Assembly: GCA_027055805.1 (NCBI GenBank)
Contig: JALUMR010000077.1
Coordinates: forward strand, 1-33,708
Direction of reading: 5' to 3'
Source: Campylobacteraceae bacterium
Lineage (GTDB): Bacteria; Campylobacterota; Campylobacteria; Campylobacterales; Sulfurovaceae
Length of the DNA stretch: 33,708 nucleotides
The notes under the pieces were generated by a model, which was not told the origin of the DNA, ran no database searches, and was given only the letters and a program-made list of their open reading frames with translations. The position numbers and the translations under genes were made by a program. This document shows, piece by piece, positions 24,241 through 32,507 of this stretch; the stretch's first letter is position 1, and each line of letters opens with the position of its first letter.

Positions 24241-25755
24241 ATGATGAATTTACCTTTACTAGAAAATAGAGACTTAGAACCTTTTTGGAGTGAAGAGATA
24301 AACAATAAACTGGCAATGAAACACCAGTTACTCTTTGCAAATATAGACAACACTCCTACAGCTGTTGTCAAAAGAGAGAGTTTGGCAATGTCCATTAACC
24401 ACCTCTCTCAAATAGACGTAGATTACCCTTTAGTCGAGCTAGATGAAGGAAGCTTTGAGCGTCTTTATAATAAATTTCAAGAGATACAAACAGGTTCAGA
24501 CTTTGAAAACGTTGACACCTCTACAGGTGATGATGTTATTGAAGTAGAGTCTGACTTACTTGATTTTATACGAAACTCACAAGATTTACTCTCAAATGAA
24601 GAGTCAGCACCTGTTGTAAAGCTGGTGAACTCACTCTTCTTCCAAGCCATTAAAAAAGGTGCATCTGATATTCACATAGAAACTTTAGAGAAAAAAGGTG
24701 AGGTACGTTTACGGGTAGATGGTGCTTTGAAAAAACATCTTGATATTGACAAAAATGTTACAGGTTTGGTGATTTCTCGTATTAAAGTTATCTCCAACCT
24801 TGATATTTCTGAAAAGAGAATACCTCAAGATGGTCGTACACAAGTTACTATCTCTGGAAGAACCTTAGACATTAGGGTTTCTGTTTTACCAACCTATTAT
24901 GGTGAACGTGTGGTTATGAGACTTCTTATGCAGAGTGATACCATTCCTACTTTACAAGACCTTGGGTTTACAGATGAGTTGACAGAAGATTTAAACAAGC
25001 TTCTAACCCATCCACATGGAATGATGTTGGTTACTGGTCCTACGGGGTCTGGTAAATCAACTACTCTACATGCATGTTTACAACATATTGCCACACCTGA
25101 CAAGAATATTATTACAGTTGAAGACCCAGTGGAGTACAATGCTGACAATGTCAATCAAATACAAGTGAACGAAAAAGTAGGTTTAACTTTTGCAGCAGGT
25201 TTACGTTCGATACTAAGACAAGACCCAGATATTATTATGATTGGAGAGATAAGGGACAGCGAAACAGCCGATATCGCTCTGCGTTCAGCACTGACAGGTC
25301 ACCTTATGCTTTCTACCCTACATACCAATGATGCTACCTCAGCCATTTCAAGATTGATGGATATGGGAATTGAGGACTTCTTACTTACTTCAACACTTTT
25401 AGGTGTTTTGGCACAGCGTTTGACTCGAAAATTATGTCCAAAATGTAAAGAGCCAACAACCTTAGCCCCTGTTGTTATGTCAGAATTGAAATTGCCTAAT
25501 ATCGAGTACTTCCAAGCAAAAGGGTGTATCTCTTGTGATTTTACTGGTTACAGTGGACGACAGGCAGTAGGGGAACTCTTTGTAATGGGCGATGAGGTGA
25601 AGCAGATGATAAAAGATGGTTTAAATGACCACCAGATACGAATAGAGATGAAAAAAGCAGGTATGAAAACCATTGCTGATAAGCTTAAAGATATGCTTAT
25701 TGATGGAACAACCTCATATGAAGAGACAGTGCGTATCGGGATAATGGAAGATTAG
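24241..25755 (+). CDS. gspE: Type II secretion ATPase
   Basis: 504 aa. N2-type domain with ASDIHIE (141-147) and LDISEKRIPQDGRT; Walker A GPTGSGKST (266-274); Asp box EDPVEY (294-299); Walker B region DIIMIGEIRDSETA (330-343); His box LSTLHTNDA (358-366); zinc-binding module with two CxxC pairs, Cys399/402 and Cys429/432. These are all the elements of GspE, the cytoplasmic hexamer that drives pseudopilus assembly. The N1 domain that binds GspL is short (about 110 residues). Starts nine bases after gspD and ends three bases before gspJ. gspF, often next to gspE, is not here. Confidence 0.96.
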   Translation: MMNLPLLENRDLEPFWSEEINNKLAMKHQLLFANIDNTPTAVVKRESLAMSINHLSQIDVDYPLVELDEGSFERLYNKFQEIQTGSDFENVDTSTGDDVIEVESDLLDFIRNSQDLLSNEESAPVVKLVNSLFFQAIKKGASDIHIETLEKKGEVRLRVDGALKKHLDIDKNVTGLVISRIKVISNLDISEKRIPQDGRTQVTISGRTLDIRVSVLPTYYGERVVMRLLMQSDTIPTLQDLGFTDELTEDLNKLLTHPHGMMLVTGPTGSGKSTTLHACLQHIATPDKNIITVEDPVEYNADNVNQIQVNEKVGLTFAAGLRSILRQDPDIIMIGEIRDSETADIALRSALTGHLMLSTLHTNDATSAISRLMDMGIEDFLLTSTLLGVLAQRLTRKLCPKCKEPTTLAPVVMSELKLPNIEYFQAKGCISCDFTGYSGRQAVGELFVMGDEVKQMIKDGLNDHQIRIEMKKAGMKTIADKLKDMLIDGTTSYEETVRIGIMED

Positions 25756-25758
25756 AAA

Positions 25759-26331
25759 ATGATAAAACAGCAACAAAAGGGCTTTACTCTTATAGAAGTT
25801 CTTATATCAATTACTTTGTTGTCTTTAGTGCTTATGGCACTCTATAAAAGTGCTGATATTTTACGTAATTCTAATCTACACCTTTTTAAACATTTGGAGA
25901 AATCTAGCAATACTTTAAAAGGAAGCAGAACACTCTATATGGACTTGACACATGCTGACCATAATATTACTGTGCTAACAGAAGATAAACTACATCGACT
26001 TATTATTGAAAATACAACACACTCTCTCTATGGTCAAGGAGCTGCAAAAGTAACTTGGTTGGTAGCAAAAGAGAACAACACTTTGCTTCGTATAGAAGGA
26101 GGAAACTATACAATTCCCCTTAGAGGTGAACAGCGTGTAGAAGTAGATGAGGTTGCTAAAGATATAGAGATGTTTAAAATTTATAAAAGTAAAAAGAGAG
26201 ATAAAATTTTAGCCATTATACAGATAAAGGGTCAAGAGGCTCAAACTTTTATGGTTCAAAATATTCCTTTACGTCCTGTTGATACAAATGGTACAAAGAA
26301 AAAAAAGCCTACTAAGCCCCAAATAAAGTAA
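25759..26331 (+). CDS. gspJ: Type II secretion pseudopilin, GspJ-like
   Basis: 190 aa. Leader MIKQQQKG then FTLIEVLISITLLSLVLMAL, Gly at -1 and Glu at +5. The soluble domain has beta-rich sequence (VTWLVAKENNTLLRIEGG) and a Lys/Pro-rich tail (KKKKPTKPQIK). FTLIEVLISI plus length near 190-200 and the cassette suggest GspJ, the minor pseudopilin that joins GspI and GspK at the tip. Last gene of the rightward unit; the next gene is 166 bp away with its own promoter. Confidence 0.72.
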   Translation: MIKQQQKGFTLIEVLISITLLSLVLMALYKSADILRNSNLHLFKHLEKSSNTLKGSRTLYMDLTHADHNITVLTEDKLHRLIIENTTHSLYGQGAAKVTWLVAKENNTLLRIEGGNYTIPLRGEQRVEVDEVAKDIEMFKIYKSKKRDKILAIIQIKGQEAQTFMVQNIPLRPVDTNGTKKKKPTKPQIK

Positions 26332-26373
26332 TATTATATTTTAAGTTTAAATTAATATTAAGTTAAACTACAC

Positions 26374-26379
26374 TATAAT
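26374..26379 (+). promoter_or_regulatory. -10 element for the exosortase-like gene
   Basis: TATAAT in the 166-bp gap after gspJ. Transcription would begin near 26387 and give a leader of about 110 nt containing the inverted repeat at 26410-26480. Confidence 0.5.
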
Positions 26380-26409
26380 ACATTTAGAAACAATAAATAA
26401 TATATTTAC

Positions 26410-26480
26410 ATGACAACTTTTAGTAAATTACCTATAAAATAATTAAATAATCGTTAGAATTTTACTAAAAGCATGGTCAT
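26410..26480 (+). repeat. Long inverted repeat in the leader of the exosortase-like gene
   Basis: CTTTTAGTAAA (26417-26427) and TTTACTAAAAG (26461-26471) are perfectly complementary over 11 bp; just outside, ATGAC (26410-26414) matches GTCAT (26476-26480). The 33-nt spacer is AT-rich. The right arm lies 26 bases before the ATG. Could be an mRNA stem, an operator pair, or a weak gspJ terminator. Confidence 0.5.
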
Positions 26481-26497
26481 CAAAGGCAACATAAAGA

Positions 26498-26974
26498 ATG
26501 AAAAAATTTTTATTGAGTTATTGGTTAGGTATTGCCATGTTATTTGGGGTGTTTTATTGGGATTTATCTCCTTTAAGCTCCACTATAAATAGTATACAAA
26601 CAAATTTAACAGTATATCTTACCTCACTAAGCTTAGCTGATGGTATGATGGAGGGTTATCGTATCTTAATTAATGAACACTACTCTTTGGTTATTGAGAA
26701 AGCATGTAATGGGATAATTCCCTATCTGTTTTTCTTAGCATCCATTATTGCTTTTCCCTCTACCTTTAAGCATAAGCTCAAATGGGCAGTAATGGGATAC
26801 ATATTTATAACATTTATGAATGTTTTTAGAATTTGGTTTGTAACCCAACTGGTTCTTCAAGCACGTAATAATTTCTCTTTAGCACATGACTACTTAGGAA
26901 ATGCACTATTGATTTTAACGGGCCTTCTTCTTTTCACTTGGTTCGTTAAGAGCCGAGAGAAGAAGGTCTCCTAA
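26498..26974 (+). CDS. Exosortase/archaeosortase-family membrane transpeptidase-like protein
   Basis: 158 aa, mostly hydrophobic with about four or five membrane helices. The family's catalytic triad is visible in order: Cys70 in IEKACNGIIPYLFF, Arg111 in FMNVFRIWFVTQ, His130 in LAHDYLGN. Exosortases cut a C-terminal sorting helix (PEP-CTERM and relatives) from exported proteins and probably attach them to a surface glycan or lipid. This one is a short, single-domain member; I cannot assign a subfamily, and no protein in the window has a recognisable C-terminal sorting signal. It follows gspJ and its stop codon overlaps that of the convergent nuclease gene by four bases. AAAGG lies 11 bases before the ATG, a bit far. 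Confidence 0.78.
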   Translation: MKKFLLSYWLGIAMLFGVFYWDLSPLSSTINSIQTNLTVYLTSLSLADGMMEGYRILINEHYSLVIEKACNGIIPYLFFLASIIAFPSTFKHKLKWAVMGYIFITFMNVFRIWFVTQLVLQARNNFSLAHDYLGNALLILTGLLLFTWFVKSREKKVS

Positions 26975-28521
26975 GCTCTTTCAACTCTCCACTCCTGATT
27001 TTCAGTACCTCTAACTTTTTTGTGAAAACTTTGTAATTTTGTTCCATCTTTGGTTTTTTTATACTTAATATCTAAAACATTTAGGGACCATTTATTAACG
27101 ATAAATACATAACCTTTATCTTTAGATGTTTCTAGTTTCCACTCTTGATGGTCATTTTTACGACTTCTTTTTTTATTTAAAATAATTTTAGAACCATCAT
27201 TGCTATCGCTATCTTTTATCTCTATTACTTTGCCTGTTTTAGCATTTTCTATAAAAAAATACTCTTTATTCTTATTGGCTTTGGTAAATATCCACTGTTG
27301 ATTAGGGTTGCTCTTATCTGCTTTTTCTATAATAATCTCATCATTCTCATTAATACTTATAGCAACATCTGCTAATTTGGAGAGAAGCATAAACTTTTTG
27401 CTATCAATAGGCTCTTTTTCTTCTTTTTTATCATTTTCTTTTGTGACAGTAGTCTCTTTTTCTAAACTCTGCTCCTTTTTACGTTTATAGATTACAAAGA
27501 ATGTCATAATCATTAGTATCACTCCTCCAACAGGAGCAGAAAAGTTTTTTAATAGAGAGGCATATTTTTGTGAGAGTTCCTCTTTAACCTCTTCATAATT
27601 AGTAGAGGGAATATCTTTAGTACTTCCTCCTAGTTGTTTCATTTTTTTATAGTTGCTAACATAAAGATTTTCATCACCTTGAAGCTCTTTTACCATTTGG
27701 TTTTTTCTCTTTTCCCATCTGCTTACAGGGTCCAAGTTGTTCCAAGCTATAAACATTTTTTCTTGACTTTTAGAGATACGTAACCCATAACGGTCTCTCA
27801 TATAGAAGTATACTCGTGCAATATCTCCAAAAACACTTTCTCTGGGTTCTGCTTTTTTATTAGAAAAAGCTATCTCCATATTAACTTTCCCATAAAGGCG
27901 TTTTTCACCTTCTATTATGCCGTACTTAAAGTTACTTCTGTCACCATTAATCTCTCCAATGGCAGGGACAAGGTTGTGCATGTCTGCTTCCATCTGTTTA
28001 AACTTGTTATTGTTTTGTCTACAAGCCATTCGACCACCGTTTTGCCAACAGTGTAGCTGATGTCCAAAGTGCCAAGCAGGAACCACATGTTCCCACTCTA
28101 TTCGATTGGCTCTATTTTTGTTTTTACGATAGTGAAATCCACAAGTTTTTGGTAGAGGTATAAGTTTTTTCTCTTTAATCTTATAGTCACAGTCCGAATA
28201 GAAAGCCTTTTGATGTTCGGGGTAGATTTTGGTAGCAAGTAAGCGTTTAGATTTCCCAAAAGAGAATCGCTCTCCTTTGGCTGTAAATATAGCATCATCA
28301 ATGGTTGCAACATCTTCATCAAAAAGGTCACCATCTTGTTGCATGAAGTACTCATCTCCATTAACAATAATTTTTTTTAATAGTTCTCCCGTTTCAGAAG
28401 TAAAAAAAGTATTGATATCAGAAGCAGAGAAGAACTTTTGAGCTTCGTAGTTTTCATCATTTTCTTGAGAGAGTAACAGTGTAGCAGTAAGTGTTAAAAG
28501 GAGTATTGTTTTTTTCATCAT
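26971..28521 (-). CDS. Endonuclease I-type nuclease fused to a transmembrane helix and ricin-like lectin domain
   Basis: 516 aa. Signal peptide of about 18 residues; a ~85-residue N-terminal region of unknown fold; an endonuclease I domain about 95-270 with EWEHVVPAWHFG (143-154; His145 is the likely general base) and DMHNLVPAIGEINGDRSN (180-197); a helix PVGGVILMIMTFFVIY (330-345) followed by KRKKE; a charged linker (EKETTVTKENDKKEEKE); and a beta-trefoil at 375-516 with three QxW motifs (QQW 408, QEW 459, QEW 509). EndA-type enzymes are periplasmic or secreted DNases; ricin-like domains bind sugars. By the positive-inside rule the lectin would face the cytoplasm unless the helix is not inserted or is cleaved. 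Starts one base after the lipoprotein stop (TAAGATGATG), so translation is coupled. Confidence 0.82.
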   Translation of the reverse strand: MMKKTILLLTLTATLLLSQENDENYEAQKFFSASDINTFFTSETGELLKKIIVNGDEYFMQQDGDLFDEDVATIDDAIFTAKGERFSFGKSKRLLATKIYPEHQKAFYSDCDYKIKEKKLIPLPKTCGFHYRKNKNRANRIEWEHVVPAWHFGHQLHCWQNGGRMACRQNNNKFKQMEADMHNLVPAIGEINGDRSNFKYGIIEGEKRLYGKVNMEIAFSNKKAEPRESVFGDIARVYFYMRDRYGLRISKSQEKMFIAWNNLDPVSRWEKRKNQMVKELQGDENLYVSNYKKMKQLGGSTKDIPSTNYEEVKEELSQKYASLLKNFSAPVGGVILMIMTFFVIYKRKKEQSLEKETTVTKENDKKEEKEPIDSKKFMLLSKLADVAISINENDEIIIEKADKSNPNQQWIFTKANKNKEYFFIENAKTGKVIEIKDSDSNDGSKIILNKKRSRKNDHQEWKLETSKDKGYVFIVNKWSLNVLDIKYKKTKDGTKLQSFHKKVRGTENQEWRVERA

Positions 28522-28522
28522 C

Positions 28523-28993
28523 TTACTCTATGACCAAGCCATCTCTATTGATTTTTTTCCATGTTCCTCCATCTAACATGGATGTTCCATCAGTTTTTTT
28601 CTCTTGACATCCAGTACATATTTCAGCCTCTCCATCATGAAAAGGGAAGGCAAAATCATAAATGGGTTTTAGGACAATTTCTAAGTTTTTGTTAAAGAAA
28701 CCAATTTTTCCATTTACTTTTGTTCTTGCCAATCCATCAGAAAATTCATCGGCTTTTCCATCATAAGTGAGGGTTGAGATTTTTTTACCAGATTTAAGAA
28801 CATAGTAGTATTGACCTTTAATCTTTACAGCTATAAGTTCTTTTCCTTTAAAATCAAGTGTTTGTAGGTAAGCTTTATCCACATAAGATGCAGTGCTATC
28901 GGTTGCCTCATTGGGTATAGGATTGCTTGTAGAACAAGCTACAAAAGAGAAGATAAAGAGTGAAAAGAGGAGGTATTTTAGAAAATATTTCAT
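28523..28993 (-). CDS. WG-repeat-like lipoprotein
   Basis: 156 aa. Lipobox FSFVAC gives lipidated Cys20. The mature part contains about two and a half WG-like units (for example VNGKIGFFNKNLEIVLKPIYDFAFPFHDGEA), a beta-rich repeat usually found in exported proteins of unknown role. A CTGC pair near the C-terminus may form a disulfide. First gene of the operon with the nuclease-lectin fusion; a periplasmic lipoprotein made just before a DNase could be a partner or inhibitor (inference only). Minus-strand TATAAT at 29010-29015 is the likely -10, and AAAAAGG precedes the ATG. Confidence 0.65.
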   Translation of the reverse strand: MKYFLKYLLFSLFIFSFVACSTSNPIPNEATDSTASYVDKAYLQTLDFKGKELIAVKIKGQYYYVLKSGKKISTLTYDGKADEFSDGLARTKVNGKIGFFNKNLEIVLKPIYDFAFPFHDGEAEICTGCQEKKTDGTSMLDGGTWKKINRDGLVIE

Positions 28994-29036
28994 AAAAAGC
29001 CTTTTTTACATTATAGCAATCTTTTATAAAATATGT

Positions 29037-29062
29037 AGGGGTAAACCAATGTGTCTACCCCT
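29037..29062 (-). terminator. Candidate terminator after nifS-nifU
   Basis: 7-bp GC-rich stem (AGGGGTA with TACCCCT) around a 12-nt loop, 15 bases beyond the nifU stop; on the minus strand it is followed by the T-rich ACATATTTTAT. Confidence 0.5.
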
Positions 29063-29077
29063 GAATTACAAATATGT

Positions 29078-30049
29078 TTAGATAGGTAAAACTCTAATAT
29101 TTGGAGAAAGTTTCTCTTTAAGTATGTTTTCAATGGCAAAAAGTGTACCTGTATCGGCTGAAGCACAACCATTACATGCACCTAAATATCTGATATAAAT
29201 GTCAATATTTTCGCCATTCTCTTTAATGTCAAGAATCTCCATATCACCACCATCCATAATAAGCATTTGACGGATATTGTCATCAATAACCTTGTCTACA
29301 ACCTTTAGTTTTTGAACTACAGTCATCTGCTCAAAGTCAACTGGTCCACCTTGTGCTAGGCTGTCAGCAGTTTTAGCCATTTTTTCTTTTTCATACTCTT
29401 CAAGTAAATCAACCAAGTAGATGTCTTTTGCTTCATGTCCACCAGGGCGAATACATGACTTACAAAATGCACCAGCTTTGGTGTAGTCTGCTATCTGTTC
29501 TACGGTGGTAAGGTCATTGAGTCTAATAACCTCTTGTAGTGTACTAAGAGAGACTCTTGCACACTCACAAACGATGATTTCTTCTTCAAAACTTTCCATA
29601 TCCACATTCATGTACTGGGCAGCAGCTTTTTTAATAACATCATACGCCATTACTGAACAGTGCATTTTTTGAGGTGGAACCGATGGAACATCTGGTGTAT
29701 CTCTCATCGCTTTCTCAACATCAATATTGGTTATTTTTACAGCTTCTTGAACGGTTTTAAACTTACATAGTTCTGCCATAGTGTCTGAAGAGGCAATAGC
29801 AGTTCCACATCCAAAACTCTTAAATTTAGAGTCCATAATTACATCAGTATTTGGGTTAACAAGCCAATATAAACGAACGGCATCTCCACAAGACTCTGCA
29901 CCAAAATCTGCGACAATAAGTTTACCACCTTTCTCTTCTGCTTCTTCGGTTGTAATTTCACCCATATTTTTTGGGTTGTTCATCAAATCTGCTACTTTGT
30001 TACTGTACTCATCCCAGATGGTACCTCCAACTAAACTGTCTAATCCCAT
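29078..30049 (-). CDS. nifU: Fe-S cluster scaffold protein NifU
   Basis: 323 aa, the full three-part NifU. An IscU-like N-domain has scaffold cysteines Cys54 (AESCGD), Cys81 (FGCGTAIASSD) and Cys131 (MHCSVMA); a central BFD-like [2Fe-2S] domain has Cys161, 163, 196 and 199 (CEC, CKSC); the C-terminal Nfu domain has CNGC (292-295). It receives sulfur from NifS and builds clusters for general use: Campylobacterota use this NIF pair as their housekeeping system rather than ISC, and no nitrogenase genes are nearby. Lies 56 bases after nifS on the same strand. Confidence 0.95.
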   Translation of the reverse strand: MGLDSLVGGTIWDEYSNKVADLMNNPKNMGEITTEEAEEKGGKLIVADFGAESCGDAVRLYWLVNPNTDVIMDSKFKSFGCGTAIASSDTMAELCKFKTVQEAVKITNIDVEKAMRDTPDVPSVPPQKMHCSVMAYDVIKKAAAQYMNVDMESFEEEIIVCECARVSLSTLQEVIRLNDLTTVEQIADYTKAGAFCKSCIRPGGHEAKDIYLVDLLEEYEKEKMAKTADSLAQGGPVDFEQMTVVQKLKVVDKVIDDNIRQMLIMDGGDMEILDIKENGENIDIYIRYLGACNGCASADTGTLFAIENILKEKLSPNIRVLPI

Positions 30050-30105
30050 GTTTTGTCCTTTCTGTTCAATAATATCGAACGTATAATTTTTTATATCTCT
30101 TTGTT

Positions 30106-31308
<1,203 letters not shown>

Positions 31309-31663
31309 TTAATTCCTTTGAGACAAGCTCATGATTTTTAAATCGGACAAACTTAGTCCTAATTAACTTTTCCCATAGTACATGATGAAACCTTAAAGTG
31401 TCATAAAGAGAGAAAAATTTCGCGATTATACTCCCTTGCTGGTTAAAAATGAGTTAGTAGCCATCTCTTAGAGATAAGAACTGTGAAATATTAACAGTGA
31501 TTTCTTTTTAATATTAAAAATTAATTAAAAAAAATAAATATTATTTTAGTATAAAGTAATATCAAAATAAATATTTAAAATGTGTTATAAAAGTTCAATT
31601 TTTTATATTATTTATAGTAAAAATAAGTATAATTTAAAACAAATAAAATTTTAAGGAATAAAA
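31309..31663. promoter_or_regulatory. Intergenic region with nifS leader and TPR-gene promoter
   Basis: 355 bp without a convincing gene. Minus strand: -10 candidates TATAAT (31425-31430) and TACTAT (31375-31380) for nifS; an inverted repeat GGAC-N7-GTCC at 31345-31359, flanked by AAAT/TAAT, reminiscent of Rrf2/IscR-type sites. Plus strand: TATAAT at 31628-31633 and AAGGA before the ATG at 31664. Between them are a small palindrome ATCTCTTAGAGAT (31463-31475) and a long AT-only stretch (about 31500-31630). Confidence 0.45.
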
Positions 31664-32506
31664 ATGGTTGGTACTATTGATTCAATAAGCTATGTAAATC
31701 AGTATAATAGTGGACATAGTATTATTCCTAATAAATTAAAAAAACCTACTTCAGAAGAGTATAGTATATTGGCAGGTATCTATAAAAATATAAAATTAAA
31801 TAGTAAAGTAATTTATTTTTATAATAAATCATTGAAATTAAGAGAAGAGTCTTTAGGTTTTATGAATAAGAAGACAGCAAATAGTTATAGTGACTTAGCT
31901 AATGCTTACTCTGAAGAGAGAGATTTTGAAAAGGCATTAAAGTTACATAAAAAAGCTTTAGAAATTAGAACAAAGCTTTTAGGTGACAAACATAGAGATA
32001 CAGCATCAACATACAGTGCCTTGGCACATATATATTCTCATATGAATAGCTTTGATAAGGCATTAGAATTGTATACAAAGGCTTTAGAGATAAGAAAAGA
32101 AGTATTAGGCGATAAGTACCCCCATACAGCAACCTCTTATCATGATTTAGGGTATTTTTATGCCAAATCAGATGAGTATGAGTTAGCCTGTCCATTATTT
32201 GAGAAAGCATTAGTAATTCGTAAAGATTTATTGAAAATGGCTCATCCTGAAACAGCAAATAGTTATCATAATTTGGCTATCTGTTATTATTATCTTGAAG
32301 AGTACGATAAAGCACTTATTCACATAAAGGAAGCCATTAAAATTCGTGAATTAATTTTTGATAAAAATGATAATGCATTATTGGGTGCTAAAGAAAATTT
32401 AGCAGAGATTTTAAAAAAAGTTTCTAAATATAAAAGGGTAAATTATAGATTCCCTTTTTTTAATTATTTTACAAACATATTGACTCTTAAGAGCGTAGGA
32501 GTATAA
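31664..32506 (+). CDS. Tetratricopeptide repeat protein, kinesin-light-chain type
   Basis: 280 aa. Four clear repeats with an exact 42-residue period begin at 71 (TANSYSDLANAY), 113 (TASTYSALAHIY), 155 (TATSYHDLGYFY) and 197 (TANSYHNLAICY), each with FEKALxLxxKALEIRxxxLGDKH-like second helix; a degenerate unit precedes at about 30. This is the KLC-like TPR form, a protein-binding scaffold. No signal peptide, no enzyme domain; the first 30 residues and the basic, aromatic C-terminus (KRVNYRFPFFNYF) are unlike TPR and may be targeting or contact segments. Followed one base later by a second TPR protein; partner unknown. Confidence 0.75.
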   Translation: MVGTIDSISYVNQYNSGHSIIPNKLKKPTSEEYSILAGIYKNIKLNSKVIYFYNKSLKLREESLGFMNKKTANSYSDLANAYSEERDFEKALKLHKKALEIRTKLLGDKHRDTASTYSALAHIYSHMNSFDKALELYTKALEIRKEVLGDKYPHTATSYHDLGYFYAKSDEYELACPLFEKALVIRKDLLKMAHPETANSYHNLAICYYYLEEYDKALIHIKEAIKIRELIFDKNDNALLGAKENLAEILKKVSKYKRVNYRFPFFNYFTNILTLKSVGV

Positions 32507-32507
32507 A

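Noticed and set aside
28893-29081. Plus-strand 62-codon ORF opposite the lipoprotein start
   Set aside because: Overlaps the promoter and signal peptide of the lipoprotein and the nifU terminator; no independent support.
31463-31498. ATCTCTTAGAGAT palindrome and ACTGT/ACAGT repeat as regulatory sites
   Set aside because: Too short and far from either start codon to support a specific claim in AT-rich DNA.
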